Part shown: piece by piece, positions 57,042 through 57,950 of the stretch
How positions within the stretch are numbered: position 1 is the first letter of the stretch
Layout: every line of letters starts with the position of its first letter
From: Flavobacteriales bacterium UBA952
GTDB taxonomy: Bacteria > Bacteroidota > Bacteroidia > Flavobacteriales_D > Crocinitomicaceae
NCBI GenBank assembly: GCA_905182495.1
Contig: CAJJBU010000020.1
Location: 1 to 57,950 of the forward strand
Reading direction: 5' to 3'
Length of the DNA: 57,950 nucleotides
Made by a program: the position numbers and the translations under genes
The notes under the pieces: generated by a model
What the model was told of the DNA's origin: nothing
What the model saw: only the letters and a program-made list of their open reading frames with translations
Database searches by the model: none

Positions 57042-57682
57042 TAGTCTTTTTTTCGTGCAACCATAAGGCCATCACGTACAGGCAGTAAAATCACTTCCAT
57101 TTGGCTATCTTCGAGAATCACTCTATTAAATTCCCTTAGCGCTTTGGTATCTGCATCATTTGCGGTGGGATCAATTACTTTACCAGACCACAAAACATTA
57201 TCTGCTATAATAAGCCCCCCCTTATTGAGGTGAGGAACTGTCAAATTATAATAGTTAAGATAATTCTCCTTGTCAGCATCAATAAAAACAAGATCCCATG
57301 TTCGGTTAAGTTCTGGGATTATTTCTATTGCATCTCCCTCGACTAATTTTAGTTGTGAAGAAAAATTCGATTCAGCAAAGTACGATTTAACACGATCAGT
57401 AAGCTCTATGTTGTGATCAATGGTAATCAATTCACCATGGGCTGTTAAACCTTCGGCCAAACATAAAGCCGAATATCCTGTGTAGGTACCAATCTCCAGA
57501 ATGGATTTTGGAGAAATCATTTTAGAAAACAAACTTAAAAGCCTTCCTTGTACATGCCCGCTCAGCATTCTAGGCTGTAAGACTTCCAAATGAGTGTCTC
57601 TAGAAATTCGGCTTAACAAACTCCCCTCCGGACTCGTGTGAGCAGCGGAATAGCTCTCAATTTCTGGGTCTAAAAAATTCAT
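57041..57682 (-). CDS. SAM-dependent O-methyltransferase (COMT/YrrM-like)
   Basis: Class I methyltransferase of 213 residues. PRMLSGHVQGRLL leads into SAM motif I ILEIGTYTGYSALCLAEGL near residue 61, and the metal-binding DLVFIDADKENYLNYYN lies near 132 with NVLWSGKV near 160; both are typical of cation-dependent catechol/caffeoyl-CoA-type O-methyltransferases. Bacterial relatives include tRNA 5-hydroxyuridine methyltransferase (TrmR). The adjacency to mnmD makes tRNA a plausible substrate, as inference. First gene of a two-gene operon. Confidence 0.88.
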   Translation of the reverse strand: MNFLDPEIESYSAAHTSPEGSLLSRISRDTHLEVLQPRMLSGHVQGRLLSLFSKMISPKSILEIGTYTGYSALCLAEGLTAHGELITIDHNIELTDRVKSYFAESNFSSQLKLVEGDAIEIIPELNRTWDLVFIDADKENYLNYYNLTVPHLNKGGLIIADNVLWSGKVIDPTANDADTKALREFNRVILEDSQMEVILLPVRDGLMVARKKD

Positions 57683-57699
57683 AAAAAATTGATTTAAAA

Positions 57700-57707
57700 C
57701 AAAGATA
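57700..57707 (-). promoter_or_regulatory. Promoter -7 element for the O-methyltransferase-mnmD operon
   Basis: Minus strand TATCTTTG, perfect TAnnTTTG, ends 17 bases before the ATG at 57682. Confidence 0.6.
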
Positions 57708-57790
57708 AACGAATGAACGGACCTTCCGAATCACAAGGGCCTACTTGAAGTGAAAATCTAATAAACAGAATCTAATTTAAGGCCATAGGA

Positions 57791-57819
57791 TTGAAAGATA
57801 AATTTTAACTTTATACCCG
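57791..57819 (+). promoter_or_regulatory. Possible alaS promoter
   Basis: TTG at 57791-57793, an 18-base spacer, then TATACCCG at 57812-57819. The spacing suits Bacteroidota -33/-7 elements, but the second half of the -7 element departs from TTTG. It ends 12 bases before the alaS ATG. Confidence 0.35.
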
Positions 57820-57831
57820 ACAATTAGAATT

Positions 57832-57950
57832 ATGACAGTTTCTGAAATACGCCAATCCTTTTTTGACTTCTTTGAAAAGAAAGGACATAAAATTGTGCCT
57901 TCTGCACCAATGGTCGTCAAGGATGATCCGACGCTTATGTTTATTAACGC
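57832..57950 (+). CDS. alaS: Alanine-tRNA ligase, 5' end only
   Basis: The first 39 codons, cut by the right window edge. [19 protein letters not shown] at the start and [20 protein letters not shown] after it are the class II AlaRS N terminus, including the motif 1 lead-in. It would attach alanine to tRNA-Ala. Divergent from the O-methyltransferase operon across a 149-base gap. Confidence 0.92.
   Translation, partial: MTVSEIRQSFFDFFEKKGHKIVPSAPMVVKDDPTLMFIN

Overview
The window looks like a chromosomal segment of a marine-type Flavobacteriia or related Bacteroidota. Evidence: low GC, type IX secretion (T9SS) sorting domains (type A on the first two genes, type B at 50.3 kb), a PorP/SprF protein, family-typical genes (DUF3822, DUF1599, DUF5522, BatA-type protein, inactive dihydroorotase-like protein), and repeated promoter -7 elements of the Bacteroidota form TAnnTTTG. 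I see no insertion sequence, prophage, CRISPR array, tRNA or rRNA. Gene packing is dense and gaps over 150 bases are rare.

Layout. 1-4.6 kb: two T9SS-secreted proteins, a frame-broken PKD/LamG surface protein and an M1 aminopeptidase. 4.6-10.3 kb (minus): the grpE-dnaJ chaperone pair, followed by a CPBP membrane protease remnant, a NatAB-like ABC exporter and a Ppx/GppA phosphatase. 10.5-13.7 kb: nitroreductase and clpC. 13.9-17.7 kb: gyrA and a TPR protein, closed by a strong terminator. 17.7-25 kb (plus): BatA-type protein, dihydroorotase-like protein, methyltransferase, ABC-F ATPase, M61 peptidase. 25-28.7 kb (minus): RND/MMPL exporter and a RecD-like helicase. 28.8-32.9 kb (plus): membrane protein, DUF3822, rsmD, coaD, thioredoxin-fold lipoprotein-like protein. 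32.9-48.5 kb (minus): a 15-kb co-directional block DUF1599, MauE/thioredoxin, tpiA, prmA, a 1526-residue exported beta-rich protein, plsY, a 2282-residue TPR/PD40/SPOR protein, clpS. 48.5-51.3 kb (plus): folP and a T9SS type B/PorP pair. 51.3-57.7 kb: ACC-deaminase-like enzyme, DUF5522, lysophospholipid acyltransferase, an unknown exported protein, glutamine synthetase, CoA-type Nudix, mnmD, O-methyltransferase. The window ends in the first 39 codons of alaS.

The points most worth a second look are: a candidate ~85-nt small RNA with its own promoter and terminator at 56.24-56.34 kb; two very large exported proteins flanking plsY; an ABC-F ATPase with one consensus and one degenerate ATP site; and a terminator embedded in the end of a convergent gene. 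At least eight genes carry small indels (PKD protein, M1, ABC permease, CPBP, clpC, M61, plsY start). In most of them the protein text survives in the neighbouring frame, which points to residual sequence errors rather than old decay. The CPBP gene, which has lost its catalytic EExxxR segment, may be a real mutation.
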